Source: Actinopolyspora lacussalsi subsp. righensis (GTDB lineage: Bacteria > Actinomycetota > Actinomycetes > Mycobacteriales > Pseudonocardiaceae). Taken from it: DNA of 64,000 nucleotides. Positions 52,638 through 60,892 of this stretch are shown here, piece after piece. Position numbers and translations under genes: made by a program. Within the stretch, counting starts at the first letter, position 1. Every line of letters begins with the position of its first letter. The stretch spans positions 124,001 to 188,000 of the forward strand of contig NZ_FPAT01000010.1 in assembly GCF_900116555.1 (NCBI RefSeq), in the 5' to 3' direction. The notes beneath the pieces were generated by a model that was not told the DNA's origin, ran no database searches, and saw nothing but the letters and a program-made list of their open reading frames with translations.

Positions 52638-53462
52638 ATGGGCACCATCACCACCAACGACGGCGCGGAGATCTACTACAAGGACTGGGGCGCGGGGCAA
52701 CCGATCGTGTTCAGCCACGGCTGGCCGCTCTCGGCCGACGACTGGGACGCCCAGCTGCTGTTCTTCCTGCACCACGGCTACCGGGTCATCGCGCACGACC
52801 GGCGCGGCCACGGGCGTTCCGAGCAGACCGGCGAGGGCCACGACATGGACCACTACGCCGACGACCTCGCCGCGCTGACGGCGCACCTCGATCTCTCGAA
52901 CGCGATCCACGTGGGCCACTCCACCGGCGGCGGCGAGGTCGTCCGCTACCTGGCCCGGCACGGCGAGAGTCGAGTCGCCAAGGCGGCGTTGCTCTGCGCG
53001 GTGCCACCGCTGATGGTGCGAACCGAGAGCAACCCGGACGGCCTGCCCAAGGACGTCTTCGACGACTTCCAGCGGCAGCTGGCCGCGAACCGTTCCCGGT
53101 TCTACCGCGACATAGCCGCGGGCCCGTTCTACGGTTTCAACCGCCCGGGTGCGGAGCCCTCGGAAGCCGTGATCCAGAACTGGTGGCGCCAGGGCATGAT
53201 GGGCGGCGCGAAGGCGCACTACGACGGTGTCGTCGCCTTCTCGCAGACCGACTTCACCGAGGACCTGAAGCGGATCACCGTGCCGGTGCTGGTGATGCAC
53301 AGCCAGGACGACCAGGTCGTGCCCTACGTCGCCTCCGGGCCGCTGTCGGCGAAGCTGCTGCGCGACGCCACGTTGCACACCTACGAGAACTTCCCGCACG
53401 GCATGCCCACCACGCAGGCGGACACGATCAACGCGGATCTGCTGGAGTTCCTGCGCGGGTGA
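52638..53462 (+). CDS. Alpha/beta hydrolase, non-haem chloroperoxidase type
   Basis: 274 residues closely matching cofactor-free haloperoxidases and aryl esterases. Oxyanion region VFSHGWPLSADDWD, RVIAHDRRGHGRSEQTGEGH, the nucleophile elbow GHSTGGGEVVRYLARHG (Ser ~98), acid SQDDQVVPY (Asp ~228) and catalytic His in NFPHGMPTTQ (~257) make a full triad. Such enzymes hydrolyse esters and, with peroxide and acetate, form peracids. ATG 52638 follows GGGGGA. Ends at a shared terminator with the convergent gluconate cluster. Confidence 0.88.
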   Translation: MGTITTNDGAEIYYKDWGAGQPIVFSHGWPLSADDWDAQLLFFLHHGYRVIAHDRRGHGRSEQTGEGHDMDHYADDLAALTAHLDLSNAIHVGHSTGGGEVVRYLARHGESRVAKAALLCAVPPLMVRTESNPDGLPKDVFDDFQRQLAANRSRFYRDIAAGPFYGFNRPGAEPSEAVIQNWWRQGMMGGAKAHYDGVVAFSQTDFTEDLKRITVPVLVMHSQDDQVVPYVASGPLSAKLLRDATLHTYENFPHGMPTTQADTINADLLEFLRG

Positions 53463-53556
53463 CCCACCGAGTCCACGCGAGCGACTCCGCTCCTGCCGTG
53501 CGAGTGGCCGCGACTGTCACGGGACGCCGAACACGGCATCGGTCGCGGACGGAAAA

Positions 53557-53579
53557 GGGCGGTCCACGATGGACCGCCC
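53557..53579. terminator. Bidirectional terminator
   Basis: GGGCGGTCC (53557-53565) pairs with GGACCGCCC (53571-53579), 5-nt loop, preceded by AAAA on the plus strand. It lies between the hydrolase gene and the reductase gene, which converge. Confidence 0.6.
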
Positions 53580-53606
53580 CACCCGGAATCGCCGGAGAAC
53601 CGCCGG

Positions 53607-54392
53607 TCAGACCACTGCCGTCATGCCGCCGTCGACGAACAGTAACTGCCCGTTGACGAACGACGCGGCGTCCGAGGCCAGGAACACCGCCGGGCCGAGC
53701 AGATCGTCGGTACTGCCCCATCGACCGGCGGGAGTGCGCCCGGTCACCCAGCCACTGAACTCGGGGTCGGCGACCAGGGCCGAGGTCAGCTCGGTCGCGA
53801 TGTAGCCGGGTGCGATGCCGTTGATCTGCAGACCGCTGCCCGCCCATTCGGCGGTCATGGCCCGGGTCAGGTTCCGCAGCCCGCCCTTGGCCGCCGTGTA
53901 CGGCGCGATCGACGGTCGGGCGAGCTCGGTCTGCACCGAGCAGATGTTGATGATCCTGCCGCTCCCGCGCCGCACCATGTCGCGCGCCACCGTGCGTCCC
54001 ACGAGGAAGGCGCTGGTCAGGTCGGTGCGCAGCACCTCCTCCCAGCGCTCGACCGAGAGGTCGAACATCGGCTCGCGGTGCTGGAAGCCCGCGTTGTTGA
54101 CCAGGACGTCGATTCCGCCGTGCCGGTGGGAGATCTCGGCGACGCCTTCGACGACCTCGGCCTCGTCGGTGACGTCGAAGCACACCACGTCGCACTCGGC
54201 TCCGGGAACCGCCGCGCGCAGCGCGTCACGTGCTTCGGCGGCCCGCTGTCGGTCGCGGCCGTTGAGCACCACCGTGGCCCCGGCCTCGGCCAGCCCCTTC
54301 GCGACGGCGTTGCCGATGCCGCGACTGCTGCCGGTGACCAGCGCGACCCTGCCGGTCAGGTCGAACAGTTCGGATACCAAGGAGTCCTCCAC
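53607..54392 (-). CDS. idnO: SDR-family gluconate 5-dehydrogenase / 5-ketogluconate reductase
   Basis: 261 residues, classical short-chain dehydrogenase. Cofactor motif TGSSRGIGNAVAKGLAEAG (~18-36), NNAGFQHR, catalytic Ser in INICSVQTE, YTAAKGGLRNL (YxxxK, ~158-162) and the C-terminal FLASDAASFVNGQLLFVDGG. The N-terminus LFDLTGRVALVTG fits the IdnO/Gno group. Its location with a GntP permease, gluconokinase and GntR regulator supports 5-ketogluconate reduction to gluconate. ATG 54392 abuts the permease stop (1 bp), so it is last of the operon gntK - gntP - idnO. Confidence 0.85.
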   Translation of the reverse strand: MEDSLVSELFDLTGRVALVTGSSRGIGNAVAKGLAEAGATVVLNGRDRQRAAEARDALRAAVPGAECDVVCFDVTDEAEVVEGVAEISHRHGGIDVLVNNAGFQHREPMFDLSVERWEEVLRTDLTSAFLVGRTVARDMVRRGSGRIINICSVQTELARPSIAPYTAAKGGLRNLTRAMTAEWAGSGLQINGIAPGYIATELTSALVADPEFSGWVTGRTPAGRWGSTDDLLGPAVFLASDAASFVNGQLLFVDGGMTAVV

Positions 54393-55778
54393 TCAGGCGA
54401 CGACGAACAGCAGGGAGGCGATGCCGAAGCCCATCAGCCCGATGGTGGTCTGCATGACCGTCCAGGTCTTCAGCGTCGTCTTCACGTCCATCCCGAAGAA
54501 CCGGCCCACCAGCCAGAATCCGGAGTCGTTGACGTGGCCCGCGGTGACCGAGCCCGCCGCCAGCGCCAGCACCAGCGCGGCCAGCTGCACCGAGTTGAAG
54601 TCCTGTCCGAGCACCACCGGCTGGACCAGTCCGGCCGCGGTCGTCAGCGCGACGGTGGCCGAGCCCTGCGCGATGCGGATCACCGCGGCGATCACGTAGG
54701 CGGCGACGATCACCGGCATTCCGATGTCGGACATCACGTCCGAGAGCGCGTCGCCGATGCCGCTGGCCTGCAGCACGCCGCCGAACATCCCGCCCGCGCC
54801 GGTGATCAGGATGATCGCGCACACCGGGCCGAGCGCGGAGTCGAGCAGTTTCTCGATGACGTCCTGGCCACGTCCCCGGCGGGTCCCCAGGACGTAGGTG
54901 GCCACGAACACGGTGATCAGCAGTGCGACCGGCGTGGCACCGAGGGTGCGCGCGACCTGGAACCAGCCCGCGTCGGGGTTCGCCCACCCCGCCGCGCCGG
55001 CGGTGTTCAACCCGGTGTTGGCGAAGATCAGCAACAGTGGAAGCAGCAGCAGCGAGATGACGGTGCGTGCGCGGGGCGGGTTCTCGTCCTGCTCCACGGG
55101 GGCGCCGCCGTTGAGCAGTTCCGGTACCGGCAGCACGATGCGCTTGCCCGCCCAGAGGCCGTAGAGGTAGCTGGTCAGGTACCACGTCGGAATCGCGACG
55201 ACCAGAGCGAGCGCGAGAACCAGCCCGACGTCGGCGCCCAGTAGCCCGCTGGCCGCCACGGGGCCCGGGTGCGGTGGAACGAAGATGTGCATCACCGAGA
55301 ACGCGCCCGCCGTGGGCAGGCCGTAGCGCAGCACACCACCGCCGAGCCTGCGTGCCACCGCGAACACGATCGGCAGCATCACGACGAGTCCGGCGTCGAA
55401 GAAGATGGGAAAGCCGAAGATCAGCGAGGCGATGCCCAGCGCCATCGGTGCGCGTCGTTCGCCGAACCTGTTCAGCAGCGCGTCGGTCAGCGATTGGGCG
55501 CCTCCGCTGACCTCGAGGAGTCTGCCGAGCATCGCGCCGAGCCCGACCAGCAGCGCCACGCTCGCCAGCGTGGAGCCGAATCCGCTGGTGAGCGTCTCGA
55601 TGATGCTGTTCGCCGGGATGCCCGACGCGAACGCGGTGGCGAGGCTGACCAGCACCAGCGCGAGGAAGGCGTGCACGCGCAGCTTGATGATCAGGAACAG
55701 CAGTACGGCGATCGCGGCCGCCGCTATGCCGAGTAATGGGCCCGAACCCATTGTCTGTGTCCAGCCATCGATGTTCAT
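54393..55778 (-). CDS. gntP: GntP-family gluconate:H+ symporter
   Basis: 461 residues with about 12 membrane segments and family-typical stretches: KLRVHAFLALVLVSLATAFA, TLASVALLVGLGAMLGRLLE, FGFPIFFDAGLVVMLPIVFA, VPPHPGPVAASGLLGADVGL and AAGSVTAGHVNDSGFWLVGR. The GFPVFFDxGFV-like and PPHPG motifs are diagnostic of gluconate/idonate permeases. It imports gluconate (or 5-ketogluconate) for the adjacent kinase and reductase. The stop of gntK lies 35 bp upstream. Confidence 0.92.
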   Translation of the reverse strand: MNIDGWTQTMGSGPLLGIAAAAIAVLLFLIIKLRVHAFLALVLVSLATAFASGIPANSIIETLTSGFGSTLASVALLVGLGAMLGRLLEVSGGAQSLTDALLNRFGERRAPMALGIASLIFGFPIFFDAGLVVMLPIVFAVARRLGGGVLRYGLPTAGAFSVMHIFVPPHPGPVAASGLLGADVGLVLALALVVAIPTWYLTSYLYGLWAGKRIVLPVPELLNGGAPVEQDENPPRARTVISLLLLPLLLIFANTGLNTAGAAGWANPDAGWFQVARTLGATPVALLITVFVATYVLGTRRGRGQDVIEKLLDSALGPVCAIILITGAGGMFGGVLQASGIGDALSDVMSDIGMPVIVAAYVIAAVIRIAQGSATVALTTAAGLVQPVVLGQDFNSVQLAALVLALAAGSVTAGHVNDSGFWLVGRFFGMDVKTTLKTWTVMQTTIGLMGFGIASLLFVVA

Positions 55779-55813
55779 TCAAAAGCTCCGTTGCTTTGTG
55801 CCGGTTTCGATGG

Positions 55814-56338
55814 TCATCGCGCGGCGTGGCAGGCGCCGGGATCGAGAGCCGCGAGGGTCTGCCGCACGATGTCTTGCGGGGTATCGACGATGTCGACGGT
55901 CAGGCCGGCCTCGTCGGGGTGTAGCGGTTCGAGGTCGTCGAACTGCGACCGCAGCAGTGAGCTGGGCATGAAGTGCCCGGAACGGCTCGTGAGCCTGCCC
56001 TCGATCGTTTCGGCCGAGCCGGACAGGTGCAGGAACCGCACGTTCGCCCCGGCCTGCCGCAGGACGTCCCGGTACGTCCGCTTCAGCGAGGAGCAGGTCA
56101 CGATCGTGTTCGTCCCGCTCGTGGCGTGTCGGGTGATCCAGTCGCGGATCCGCCACAGCCAGGGCAGCCGGTCCTCGTCGGTGAGCGGGACACCGGCCGT
56201 CATCTTGGCGATGTTGGCTTCGGGGTGGAACTCGTCGGCCTCGGCCGAGGGCCGATCGAGCTGTTGGGCGAGCAGCTGCGCGACGGTGCTCTTGCCCGCC
56301 CCCGAAACGCCCATCACCACCAGGCATGTGGCTGTCAT
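55814..56338 (-). CDS. gntK: Gluconokinase
   Basis: 174 residues of the P-loop gluconate kinase family: Walker A VMGVSGAGKST, DEFHPEANIAKMTAGVPLTD (substrate loop), EDRLPWLWRIRDWI, VTCSSLKRTYRDVLR and VRFLHLSGSAETIEGRLTSR then SGHFMPSSLLRSQFDDLEPL. It makes 6-phosphogluconate for the pentose phosphate or Entner-Doudoroff route. First gene of the minus-strand operon, divergent from the GntR-family regulator; their shared 146-bp gap carries candidate operators. Confidence 0.93.
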   Translation of the reverse strand: MTATCLVVMGVSGAGKSTVAQLLAQQLDRPSAEADEFHPEANIAKMTAGVPLTDEDRLPWLWRIRDWITRHATSGTNTIVTCSSLKRTYRDVLRQAGANVRFLHLSGSAETIEGRLTSRSGHFMPSSLLRSQFDDLEPLHPDEAGLTVDIVDTPQDIVRQTLAALDPGACHAAR

Positions 56339-56395
56339 ACGACTCCCTCGTCGAGCTGCGTCCGTTTCCGTGTCGTGTCCACGCGGCTAAAAAGT

Positions 56396-56430
56396 ATTAC
56401 CTTTGGCGGCGAAAGTTATCACCAAATGAT
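56396..56430. promoter_or_regulatory. Candidate operators in the gntK/gntR divergent region
   Basis: ATCA-CCAAA-TGAT (56418-56430) is a clean inverted repeat, and AAAGTATTACCTTT (~56392-56405) is a partial palindrome. GGTAA and GGGTAAACCC half-sites follow at ~56456-56476. The gap is much more AT-rich than its surroundings, as expected for the two opposing promoters under FadR/GntR-type control. Confidence 0.4.
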
Positions 56431-56502
56431 GTGACTGGGAAGACATTCGGAACTCGGTAATCTGTACGGGTAAACCCGGCAACCGTGGAGCAGGAGAACA
56501 AC

Positions 56503-57330
56503 GTGACGAGGTCCGGACACGGACACGAGGGGAGTGAGCAGCGGGCGAGTTCCGCGAACGACACCGCGACCGTGCGTGCTTCACCGACCGGTGCGGTGAA
56601 AAGCGGTGCCGGGGAGTCGAATGTCGAAGTGCTGCACAGCGGTGTACTGGACACGCTCGGCAAGGAGATCACCGACGGTCGATTGCCCACCGGACACGTG
56701 CTGACACTCGACACGCTCGAGGAACGGTTCGGGGTGTCGCGCACCGTGGTGCGGGAGAGCGTGCGGATTCTGCAGTCGATGGGGCTGGTCACGTCCCGGC
56801 GCCGGGTCGGCATCACGGTTCAGCCGAGGCGTTCCTGGAACGTGTTCGACCCACGTGTGATCTGGTGGCGACTCGCGGGCGAGGGGCGGGAGGCCCAGTT
56901 GCGTTCGCTGACCGAGCTTCGTATCGCGGTCGAACCGCTGGCCACCGCCGACGCCGCGCGCAACGCTTCGGGAGAGGTGAGATCACGTGTGGTGGAGCTG
57001 TCCTCGATGATGCGCGCCAAGGGCGAAGCGGGTGAGCTCGACGACTTCCTGGAACTGGACATCGAGTTCCACACCGCGTTGTTGCGGACCAGCGGCAACG
57101 AGATGTTCGAGGCGTTGGCCGATGTGGTCGCGGTGGTGCTGCGGGGGCGAACTCAGCTGGGACTGATGCCGCACCAGCCGGTTCCCCGCGCGCTGGACCT
57201 GCACGAGCGTGCGGCACACGCCGTGGCCAACGCGAGATCGGAGGAGGCCGAGGACGCCATGCGCGAGCTGCTCGCCGAGGTCCGGGACGCCGTCGTTCCG
57301 GTCTGGGGGAATCCGTCGGCGGGGAAGTAG
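56503..57330 (+). CDS. FadR/GntR-family regulator of the gluconate cluster
   Basis: About 275 residues. A disordered N-terminal ~45 residues, then a winged HTH (LGKEITDGRLPTGHVLTLDT, LEERFGVSRTVVRESVRILQ, SMGLVTSRRRVGITVQPR) and an all-helical FCD ligand domain with metal-site residues (LRSLTELRIAVEPLATADAA, DIEFHTALLRTSGNEM, ERAAHAVANARSEEAEDAMRE). Likely represses gntK-gntP-idnO until gluconate or 6-phosphogluconate binds. GTG 56503 has AGGAG 6 bases upstream and is preferred over GTG 56485. Confidence 0.87.
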   Translation: MTRSGHGHEGSEQRASSANDTATVRASPTGAVKSGAGESNVEVLHSGVLDTLGKEITDGRLPTGHVLTLDTLEERFGVSRTVVRESVRILQSMGLVTSRRRVGITVQPRRSWNVFDPRVIWWRLAGEGREAQLRSLTELRIAVEPLATADAARNASGEVRSRVVELSSMMRAKGEAGELDDFLELDIEFHTALLRTSGNEMFEALADVVAVVLRGRTQLGLMPHQPVPRALDLHERAAHAVANARSEEAEDAMRELLAEVRDAVVPVWGNPSAGK

Positions 57331-57444
57331 AGCTCCACCGCGGGGGTCGAGGTCTCGCTGCCCCACGGCGACCGCTACGCCGAGGCGCTGATGCGGCTCG
57401 CGCACCCAGAAGCGGCGCGTGACCACCTCGGAACGTCCCAGTGA
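57331..57444 (+). pseudogene. Possible gene fragment after the GntR-family gene
   Basis: Starting right after the regulator stop, a frame reads STAGVEVSLPHGDRYAEALM then RLAHPEAARDHLGTSQ and a stop at ~57444. It has good codon bias but no start codon, so it looks like the last ~35 codons of a lost gene. I cannot name the family. Confidence 0.3.
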
Positions 57445-57474
57445 GACCCTGTCGCCTCGGTCCGTCGACGTGGC

Positions 57475-57500
57475 GCGGTGATTTCGCGCGAAACTCACGC
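57475..57500 (+). repeat. M2 motif (copy 6)
   Basis: GCGGTGATTTCGCGCGAAAC then TCACGC, a variant of the M2 consensus; forms a pair with copy 7, 52 bp later. It lies in the convergent gap between the GntR-family gene and the TM2 gene. Confidence 0.65.
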
Positions 57501-57526
57501 TGGGTCGATGTCCGGATTCCCCGGAA

Positions 57527-57549
57527 GTGGCGATTTCGCGGGAACGAAT
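57527..57549 (+). repeat. M2 motif (copy 7)
   Basis: GTGGCGATTTCGCGGGAACG then AAT; left half matches the consensus, right half is diverged. Confidence 0.55.
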
Positions 57550-57721
57550 CCCACGTACCGGTCGCGGTCGGCGTGGGTGGTGTGGTCCGCGCCGGACCCA
57601 CTGGTGGGATCGGCGGCGCGGACCTCGCGACCGGATGAGTGCGACCGGGACCGGGACACACCGGGACGGTGCTTCCCTCGAACGTCGCGGTCTCACGACC
57701 GCACGGGCGACGACCGCGTCG

Positions 57722-58048
57722 TCACGCCCTGCTCGTGTCGCGCTGCCGCAGTTCGCCGGCCAGCTCCAGGTTGTGCTGCTTGATCCAGCCGGGAATGAGG
57801 AAGGCGTCCACGAGTGCCCACACGGCACTGATGGGGCTGGTGATGACGAGCACCGTGCACACCAGCTGCGCCACGGCGGTACCGACGCGGTTGCCCGCGT
57901 AGAACCGGTGGGCACCGAACAGGCCGAGGAAGATCCACAGCACGTAGCTGACCACCAGCGACTTCTGTCTGGCCTGGTATTCCATCATGTCGTATTCAGC
58001 GTTCAATCGGATGTCTCCCGAGGGGGCGCGGTTCCAGAGCCGCTCCAT
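57722..58048 (-). CDS. TM2 domain-containing membrane protein
   Basis: 108 residues with the TM2 domain: KSLVVSYVLWIFLGLFGAHR then FYAGNRVGTAVAQLVCTVLV and ISAVWALVDAFLIPGWIKQHN. The two helices are joined by the conserved GxHRFYxGxxxxG turn and the second ends in the DxFLIP-type motif. Function unknown. ATG 58048 gives an N-terminus of ~30 residues; internal Met codons near MMEYQARQ (~57990) could be the real start. Confidence 0.85.
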   Translation of the reverse strand: MERLWNRAPSGDIRLNAEYDMMEYQARQKSLVVSYVLWIFLGLFGAHRFYAGNRVGTAVAQLVCTVLVITSPISAVWALVDAFLIPGWIKQHNLELAGELRQRDTSRA

Positions 58049-58167
58049 CCTATGTTTCGGCCGAACGGTGGTTCGTTCCGGTCGTCCCGGTGACGAGAGC
58101 GGTGGATGCGGTGCACGTTCCCGCTTTCGCGGGGTACGTCCTCGTTGACACCGCGTGTGCCGGTCAC

Positions 58168-58192
58168 GCGTGAATTTCGCGCGAGATCCGCG
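58168..58192 (-). repeat. M2 motif (copy 8, inverted)
   Basis: GCGTGAATTTCGCGCGAGAT then CCGCG; the minus strand reads CGCGGATCTCGCGCGAAATT then CACGC. It lies between the TM2 gene and the SAM methyltransferase gene. Confidence 0.5.
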
Positions 58193-58207
58193 AGTACCCG
58201 GAGGCCG

Positions 58208-59035
58208 TCACTCCGGCACCCGCGCCAGCCCGGCGTAGATGCCGCTGGGTTCGGTGGGGCCCGCGATCTCGCCGTGGTGCCAGTCCTGGGCGTAGCGGAC
58301 TCCCGGTTCGACGAGCCGGGTGCCCTCGAACAGGCTGAGTACCTCCTCGTAGCCCCGCGGGTATGCCTGGTGGCTGGCGCGGCTGTGCTGGATGCGCTCG
58401 GCCACTCCGCTCGTGTTCACGTCACCGTCGTCGGTGGTCAGGTGCGAGATCGCGATGTAGCTGCCGGGCGCCAGCCCCGTCCGGTAACTCGCCACCGTCT
58501 CGCGCAGCCGATCGGTGTCGGGGAAGTACTGCAGCACGCAGAGCAGCAACACCGCCACCGGCCGGTTCAGATCCAGCATGCCGCGCGTGACCGGTGAGTT
58601 CAGCACCTCCGCCGGGTCGGTGAGGTCGCCGCGCAGGATCGTGGCCTTGTCCGTCCCTTCGAGCAGTAACTCGCTGTGCGAGACCGCCACGGGCTCGTTG
58701 TCCACGTAGACCACCCGGGAATCCGGATCGTGCCGGTGCGCGATCTCGTGCACGTTGCCGATCGTGGGCACCCCGGAGCCCAGGTCGAGGAACTGATTGA
58801 CCCCCTGCCGACAGCAGTGGGTCACCATGCGGCGTAGCAGTGACCTGTTCTCGCGCGCCATGCTCGCGATCCGGGGCTCGCTCTCGGCGATGTGATCACC
58901 GAGCTCGCGGTCCACGGCGAAGTTCGCCGACCCGCCGAGCCAGTAGTCGTAGACCCGCGCGGGATTGGGAAGACCGACGTCGGTGTCGCCGGGGAACCTG
59001 TAACCGTGGTCGGGTGATTCGTCGAGGCCGGTCAT
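58208..59035 (-). CDS. SAM-dependent methyltransferase, DUF574/PF04672 family
   Basis: 275 residues of the actinomycete-specific methyltransferase family: NPARVYDYWLGGSANFAVDR at the N-terminus, motif I QFLDLGSGVPTIGNVHEIAH, VVYVDNEPVAVSHSELLL, RPVAVLLLCVLQYFPDTD and GSYIAISHLTTDDGD. Substrates of this abundant family are mostly unknown. ATG 59035; the frame is open upstream but without family match. Divergent from the AraC-type regulator, sharing a 250-bp gap with direct repeats. Confidence 0.87.
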   Translation of the reverse strand: MTGLDESPDHGYRFPGDTDVGLPNPARVYDYWLGGSANFAVDRELGDHIAESEPRIASMARENRSLLRRMVTHCCRQGVNQFLDLGSGVPTIGNVHEIAHRHDPDSRVVYVDNEPVAVSHSELLLEGTDKATILRGDLTDPAEVLNSPVTRGMLDLNRPVAVLLLCVLQYFPDTDRLRETVASYRTGLAPGSYIAISHLTTDDGDVNTSGVAERIQHSRASHQAYPRGYEEVLSLFEGTRLVEPGVRYAQDWHHGEIAGPTEPSGIYAGLARVPE

Positions 59036-59188
59036 AAGCTCTCCCACACCGGAGGTTCGCGACGAACACAGCTTACGCCTCGACCCGACTCGACACCGCC
59101 CGGAAGTGAATACTGTTTGCTTCCACTTGTCGACGCGGAACCGGTCGGTTCGTGCGCGGGTGCCGCTCGTCGGTGGTCGATCTACCGT

Positions 59189-59227
59189 CCGACCGCATCG
59201 GGCACGAGCCGACCGCATCGGGCACGA
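59189..59227. promoter_or_regulatory. 19-bp direct repeat with 20-bp period, candidate AraC operator
   Basis: CCGACCGCATCGGGCACGA occurs at 59189-59207 and, after one base, again at 59209-59227. Two identical copies two helical turns apart, ~60-100 bp before an AraC-family gene and behind a divergent gene, fit the direct-repeat operators bound by AraC-type proteins. Confidence 0.5.
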
Positions 59228-59285
59228 AAGGTCGGGTCGACGTGACGGCCGAGGCCCTAGTTTCGAATCCGGGAAGGAGGTCGCC

Positions 59286-60152
59286 GTGCTCGACCGTCTC
59301 AACGAGGCCATGGATCACATCGAGCGGCACATCGCCGCCGACATCGACATCGAGGTGCTCGCGCGGATCGCCCACACCTCGCCGTACCACTTCCGGAGGA
59401 TGTTCGCCACGCTCGCGGGAATCCCGCTGTCGGAGTACGTGCGCAGGCGCAGGCTGACGCTGGCAGCGGGGGAGGTGCTGGCCGAGCGGCGCTCGTTGCT
59501 CGACGTCGCCGTGACCTACGGATACGGCTCCGGCGAGACCTTCGCGCGGGCGTTCCGTGCCGTGCACGGTGTCGGTCCGGCCGAGGCGAGACGTTCCGGA
59601 GTGGCGCTGACCTCCCAACCACGGATGACGTTTCACCTCACCGTCGAAGGGAGCACACCCATGGAGTTCCGGATCGTCGACAAGGCGGAGTTCCGGCTGC
59701 TCGGCTACCGCACCGAGGTGCCGATCGTGCACGAGGGGCACAACGAGGCCATCGCCGAGTTCACCGCGAGCATCGGGACCGAGCGGTTGGCGCGGTTGAA
59801 GCCGCTCTCGGACCAGGAACCGGAGGGCATCGTTTCCGCGGTGGAGCCGCTCGACGGCTCGCAGCGTTCCGAAGGCAGCCTGGCCGAGTTCCTGCAGGGG
59901 GTGGTGTCCTCGGCCACCGCTCCCGACGGAGTCGCGGAGCGCGTCGTGCCCGCCGGGACGTGGGCGGTGTTCCGCTCGGAGGGCGAACCGCCGGAAGCCG
60001 CGCAGTACATCTGGCGGGACGTGTTCGGCCAGTGGTTCCCCTCCAACGCTTACCGCAGCGTGCCCGGCCCGGAGATCCTGAGTGCCCAGCCGACCGGCGA
60101 CGGCACCCGGATGAACTACGAACTGTGGCTGCCCGTGGAACACACCGGCTGA
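59286..60152 (+). CDS. AraC-family regulator with GyrI-like ligand-binding domain
   Basis: 288 residues. Two AraC HTH motifs lie in the first ~110 residues (DIDIEVLARIAHTSPYHFRR, DVAVTYGYGSGETFARAFRA). A GyrI-like/effector-binding domain follows (~125-288: FRIVDKAEFRLLGYRTEVPI...PAGTWAVFRSEG...PSNAYRSVPGPEI...NYELWLPV). The layout matches Rob/SoxS-like regulators that respond to small hydrophobic ligands. GTG 59286 with AGGAGG upstream fixes the start. It lies upstream of the Mo-hydroxylase operon, but a strong terminator at 60174-60199 separates them. Confidence 0.88.
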   Translation: MLDRLNEAMDHIERHIAADIDIEVLARIAHTSPYHFRRMFATLAGIPLSEYVRRRRLTLAAGEVLAERRSLLDVAVTYGYGSGETFARAFRAVHGVGPAEARRSGVALTSQPRMTFHLTVEGSTPMEFRIVDKAEFRLLGYRTEVPIVHEGHNEAIAEFTASIGTERLARLKPLSDQEPEGIVSAVEPLDGSQRSEGSLAEFLQGVVSSATAPDGVAERVVPAGTWAVFRSEGEPPEAAQYIWRDVFGQWFPSNAYRSVPGPEILSAQPTGDGTRMNYELWLPVEHTG

Positions 60153-60173
60153 GCCGAGTTCGTCGCTTCGCAC

Positions 60174-60199
60174 GGGGCCGTGCCGCGAGGCACGGCCCC
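60174..60199 (+). terminator. Terminator after the AraC-family gene
   Basis: GGGGCCGTGC (60174-60183) pairs perfectly with GCACGGCCCC (60190-60199) over a 6-nt loop, 22 bp beyond the stop. Confidence 0.65.
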
Positions 60200-60388
60200 A
60201 TCGGGTTCCGGGTACGCCGGAGTGGTCGGAACCCGGTGGGGACGGTGAATCCCGCTCCGCGGCGAGGAGGGTTCGACGCGAGAACGGATCGCGGGCAGAC
60301 TGCGCGCGTACGATGATCACTGAACCCCGCTCTGACACGGGTGTCGTTCGAGATCACCGCCCTACACGATCAAGAGGCGATTTTCGGA

Positions 60389-60892
60389 ATGGACTCGGAG
60401 ATAACCCTGCGGGTGGACGGGCGGCGGGAAACGCTGTCCGTCGACACCCGGACGACTCTGCTGGACGCACTACGCGAACGATTGGGGGTGACCTCTCCGA
60501 AGAAGGGATGTGACCACGGGCAGTGCGGTGCCTGCACCGTGCTGCTGGACGGCAGGCGTGCCACCAGCTGTCTGACCTTCGCCGTCGCGAACGACGACAG
60601 TGAGGTCGTCACCGCGGAAGGACTGGCCGAGGAGGACGAACCGCACCCGGTGCAGCGGGCGCTGCTGGACAACGACGGTTTCCAGTGCGGCTACTGCACC
60701 CCGGGTCAGGTCTGCTCCGCGGTGGGCATGTTGGACGAGGTCAAGTCGGGCTGGCCCAGCTACGTGACCGAGGATCTCGAGGAGTCGATCGAACTCGACG
60801 AGGACGAGATCCGTGAACGCATGAGCGGCAACCTCTGCCGCTGCGGTGCCTACGCCAACATCGTCACAGCCATCCGAGAGGCCGCCGAGTGA
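60389..60892 (+). CDS. Molybdenum hydroxylase [2Fe-2S] subunit (YagT/PaoA type)
   Basis: 167 residues. Plant-ferredoxin-type [2Fe-2S] domain with GCDHGQCGACTVLLDG and a further Cys in ATSCLTF, followed by the all-helical second [2Fe-2S] domain with GFQCGYCTPGQVCSAVGML and GNLCRCGAYANIV. All eight cluster Cys are visible. It relays electrons from the molybdenum site to FAD. ATG 60389 was chosen; GTG 60341 is an in-frame alternative. The next gene overlaps it by 4 bp (GTGA). Confidence 0.9.
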   Translation: MDSEITLRVDGRRETLSVDTRTTLLDALRERLGVTSPKKGCDHGQCGACTVLLDGRRATSCLTFAVANDDSEVVTAEGLAEEDEPHPVQRALLDNDGFQCGYCTPGQVCSAVGMLDEVKSGWPSYVTEDLEESIELDEDEIRERMSGNLCRCGAYANIVTAIREAAE

